Shown here in pieces: positions 61,269 through 64,000 of a DNA stretch of 64,000 bases. The first letter of the stretch is position 1. Each line of letters opens with the position of its first letter. The stretch covers positions 119,950,077-120,014,076 of the forward strand of contig NC_029516.1 in the NCBI RefSeq assembly GCF_001577835.2, given 5' to 3'. Below the pieces are notes generated by a model that had not been told where the DNA came from, searched no databases, and saw only the letters and a list, made by a program, of their open reading frames with translations. The stretch is from Coturnix japonica. Its lineage: Eukaryota > Chordata > Aves > Galliformes > Phasianidae. The translations under genes and the position numbers were made by a program.

Positions 61269-63316
61269 TCCCAGTCCCACTCCCTTAAATACCCATTGGG
61301 AATACTGCCATCAACAAGGAAGGCAGCAGTACCAACTGCTGGACTTCTTGCTTCATTGCATGTTATCCATCTGCAAATTCATGCAGGCCTTCTGGGTGCT
61401 GGGAGACATCATCAATTACTTGCTCATATGAGGATGTTTGTTATGTAAAGCTGGAAGCAGAGTTGTTCTGGATCCTTCTAGGTGACAGCTGCTTTCTGTA
61501 GCACTGTTTTTCCTGGGGGTTCAGGCAGTCAATGAAGGAGGAGGTCAGCAGTAGACTCTAGTGAAAGTTGACTTCTGCTATGACACCAAGGCACGGGCTA
61601 TTCTCTTTAGCAAGGAAGTGCTTATTGTAAAAGGGTGCAGAGTTTGATGGGATGAATGAAAAACAGGAGAGTATGCAAAACTTGGAGTTGAATTTCCTGG
61701 CTGGTAGCTACCCCAAACTTCTGATTATGTCTAACTAGCAGATGTAATGGTGCTTGGGAATGGGATAAGAACTCATGGGAGAACACCCAGGCTGCTGTTC
61801 TCTGTGTTTAGATGGCGGTGTGCTAATAGAGAAAGCAAGATAGAAAGGAAATATTTGCTAGCTCAAAAAGAATTTCATGTCTTGTTGTTGTTGTCTGAGG
61901 ACCAGAACAAGCTCATCCTACTTAGGGAGGCTGTTCCACCGAAGGGCTCAAAGTCTCCTTCAGGTATCTCTGAGTTTTCAGGAAATGGGAGGGATGAGCA
62001 GCTCCACTGCATCACCTCTCAAAAGTGTGCCAGGAACAAAGTAGCTGCAGTTGTGCACAAGATGGCAGTGTTCTCCACGGAAATAAACTTTCTTCCTTAC
62101 TGTGGTCTGTGTGCTTTTAGACACAGTGAAATATCAGTGGCAGTACCTGAGATGCTCAGATCTGCTGCACGCAGACTGAAGTCTGTTAAGAACACAGATA
62201 CGCCAACTGTATGTCAAGTACGTCTCCCTGTCAGCACATGTAAACCTGTGCCACAGGTTTCTGCAAGCTTTAACTAGTGACGTGGCTCTGTTATACTGCA
62301 CGTGAACATGGCATCTATAGCATTAATTTCACAAGACGCTTTTTCAGGAAGAATGCATCTGTCACCAGGTTGGTTTTGAACAGCTGGCCATACGCACTTC
62401 TGATTTCCCATCTGTACAGATCCAAGCATCTTGTCCATAAAAAAAAAAAATAAATAAAAAAAATAGTAACTTCTAAATCACTCCTCAGCAAGAACTTGGT
62501 TCCAAAACCAGCAGAGGGTGAGGAGTGGGCCCAGCCTGCCTGAACCAGAGCAGTCCCACCTCTGTGCATGAGGTGAATGTATGAAGATCTCCATGGTGTG
62601 CTCCTGTATGGGAAATGTTAGGTCGTGACCTGAACCAGCAATTGAGCACCTGGTGAAGGGTTGTAGCCAGCACTGGGAGCACAGGTGGAAGCAATTCATC
62701 TGTGTGACCAGAAGGGGTGGACACCTCCCTAACATCATGTAAGGGCTGGCAACTGCTAGGAAAGCATCTCTACTTGGAATTTGTGGAATATTTGGTGAGC
62801 CCCAATCCTTGGAAAGGGTCAAACAATTTCTTCTTTATTACTGGACTGTGACTGCTACGTTTCTTGGGTTTAAATTAATTATGTCTGCTGCTGCCTTGCC
62901 TTACTTATCCATGTAGTGTAACCAGTTCATAAGCTTTTCAGTGGCTACCATGTTCTGAGGAGAGTAGGAGGGATCTTAACCCTAACACGATTATCCTTAC
63001 ACAGCTCTTGTCTTAACTCCCTGCTGTTGTGGGTGATCCAGTTCATCTTCATAGGTTCTCCTTCCTCTTTCTTCCTGAAGACAAATCTATGCAGGACTGC
63101 ATTGCTTTGCAATTTTATTTATAAAAGAATAAAGAATTCAGGTTGCTCCCATTTTTTAATGGTCAAAAGCAGGTATGATGAAGAGAAAAGTGGTATCAGT
63201 CCAGATAGTTGGCAAAGCAGTACTCCACATGGACACACTGAGAAATGGCCAAAGATGACCTGCCTAGAACAGCATCAAGTATATCCACTAGTAACAAATG
63301 TGTCAGGGTAGGCATA
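61269..63316. other. Intergenic DNA with an unrecognised 176-codon open frame
   Basis: The plus-strand frame 61747-62277 is the longest unassigned frame in the window. Its translation is mixed (KSPSGISEFSGNGRDEQL, CRHS-like Cys/His-poor text) with no domain I know, no signal peptide and no obvious promoter, poly(A) signal or splice context. I treat it as a chance frame. Confidence 0.5.
62439..62464. repeat. A-rich simple repeat
   Basis: Long A run interrupted by TAAAT units in intergenic DNA. No retroposed gene was recognised next to it. Confidence 0.8.
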
Positions 63317-63575
63317 AAATCATAGAATCATAGACTCACTAAGGTTGGAAAAGACCTCTCAGGTTATCTAGTCCAACAACACCCACTGACTGTGTCCATC
63401 TCTGTCACATCCACTTGCTCCTTTAACACCACCGTGGGCAGTCTGTGCCAGTGCCTCACCACTCTTTCTGGGAAAAAATTGTTCCTAATATCCAACCTTA
63501 ACCTCCCATGGCACAACTTAATGCTGTTTGCTCTCATCCTATCACTGTTACCTGGGAGAAGGGGCTAACTCACAC
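63317..63575 (-). mobile_element. CR1 LINE fragment, 3' end
   Basis: AATCATAGAATCATAGACTC, AAGGTTGGAAAAGACCTCTC, CCTCACCACTCTTTCTGGG, GTTCCTAATATCCAACCTTA, TCCTATCACTGTTACCTGGG. Confidence 0.9.
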
Positions 63576-64000
63576 CTCTTCACAACCTCCTTTCAGGAGG
63601 ACATCTTTCATTCAAGCTGGGTGCGTGATCTGTGAAGTGTCAGGATCTAAAGCTGCGTTTTGCAAAGCTGTATCACTGTCCTGTGAGACTTCAAGATCCT
63701 CTGTCTGGGGAGACCAATTGGTGCTTGGAAGGTGCAGAGTCACTCAGAACAGAACAAAAAAGATATATTAATGGCAATAAGTGAAGTTTCTCACAGTGGG
63801 GTGGCTGCTGGGCAGCCTGCCCTCTCCCTCAAAGCCCTGCCCATTTGGGATGCTGCAGACACATTACACAATTCCCTTTTATCACATGGAGCCTGAGGGC
63901 TCTCCAAGGGTGTATGTGTGTTGTGTGATGGGCATGGAGGGGCCAGGAAGTCCCTGGGTACCATGCAGTGCTTGTCCCAACTTGCTGTGCCCACTCTGCA

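Noticed and set aside
57400-64000. NPAS2 exons expected on the right from human gene order
   Set aside because: No bHLH-PAS coding segment or CpG island was recognised in this part.
1-64000. Endogenous retrovirus, LTR pairs, CRISPR array, tRNA or rRNA genes
   Set aside because: No convincing paired long terminal repeats, retroviral coding blocks, spaced direct-repeat arrays or tRNA/rRNA sequences were seen by eye.

Overview
The window is bird nuclear DNA. It has short spliced vertebrate genes and CpG-island promoters. It is also scattered with truncated 3' ends of the CR1 LINE family (tails made of ATTCTATG-type repeats), which dominate avian genomes. The many recognisable CR1 tails suit a galliform or other non-passerine bird, but the species cannot be fixed from the sequence alone. 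I saw no rRNA, tRNA, CRISPR array or recognisable endogenous retrovirus.

Three genes are identified by exon-by-exon assembly with intact GT/AG sites and consistent reading phase. CHST10 (HNK-1 sulfotransferase, minus strand, coding exons between 21075 and 12520, first exon in the CpG island near 25.1 kb) is complete at 358 codons. NMS (neuromedin S precursor, plus strand, 32819-37907) assembles to 130 residues and encodes the core FFLFRPRN followed by the amidation glycine. PDCL3 (phosducin-like 3, plus strand, 53636-57155) is complete at 240 residues. The order CHST10-NMS-PDCL3 and the relative strands match human 2q11.2.

Between NMS and PDCL3, on the minus strand, lie two intact histone H2A variant genes (46523-46936 and 50583-51002). 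Each has a single coding exon preceded by a splice acceptor one base before the ATG, an upstream TATA-type promoter with paired E-boxes and an untranslated first exon; the second has a nearby AATAAA. One copy ends in SQEF, the signature tail of H2A.X-type histones. Their histone-fold DNA is nearly identical while tails and introns are not. This pair is the most interesting content of the window.

Region by region: 1-11.6 kb is intergenic DNA with CR1 pieces; 11.6-25.2 kb is CHST10; 25.2-32.6 kb is the CR1-rich spacer between the head-to-head CHST10 and NMS genes; 32.6-38.0 kb is NMS; 38-45.9 kb is intergenic; 45.9-52.2 kb holds the H2A pair; 53.4-57.4 kb is PDCL3; and 57.4-64 kb is intergenic with unrecognised open frames and two CR1 tails. 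The neighbours do not form one pathway: a Golgi sulfotransferase of neural glycans, a neuropeptide precursor, chromatin proteins and a chaperonin cofactor are simply syntenic.
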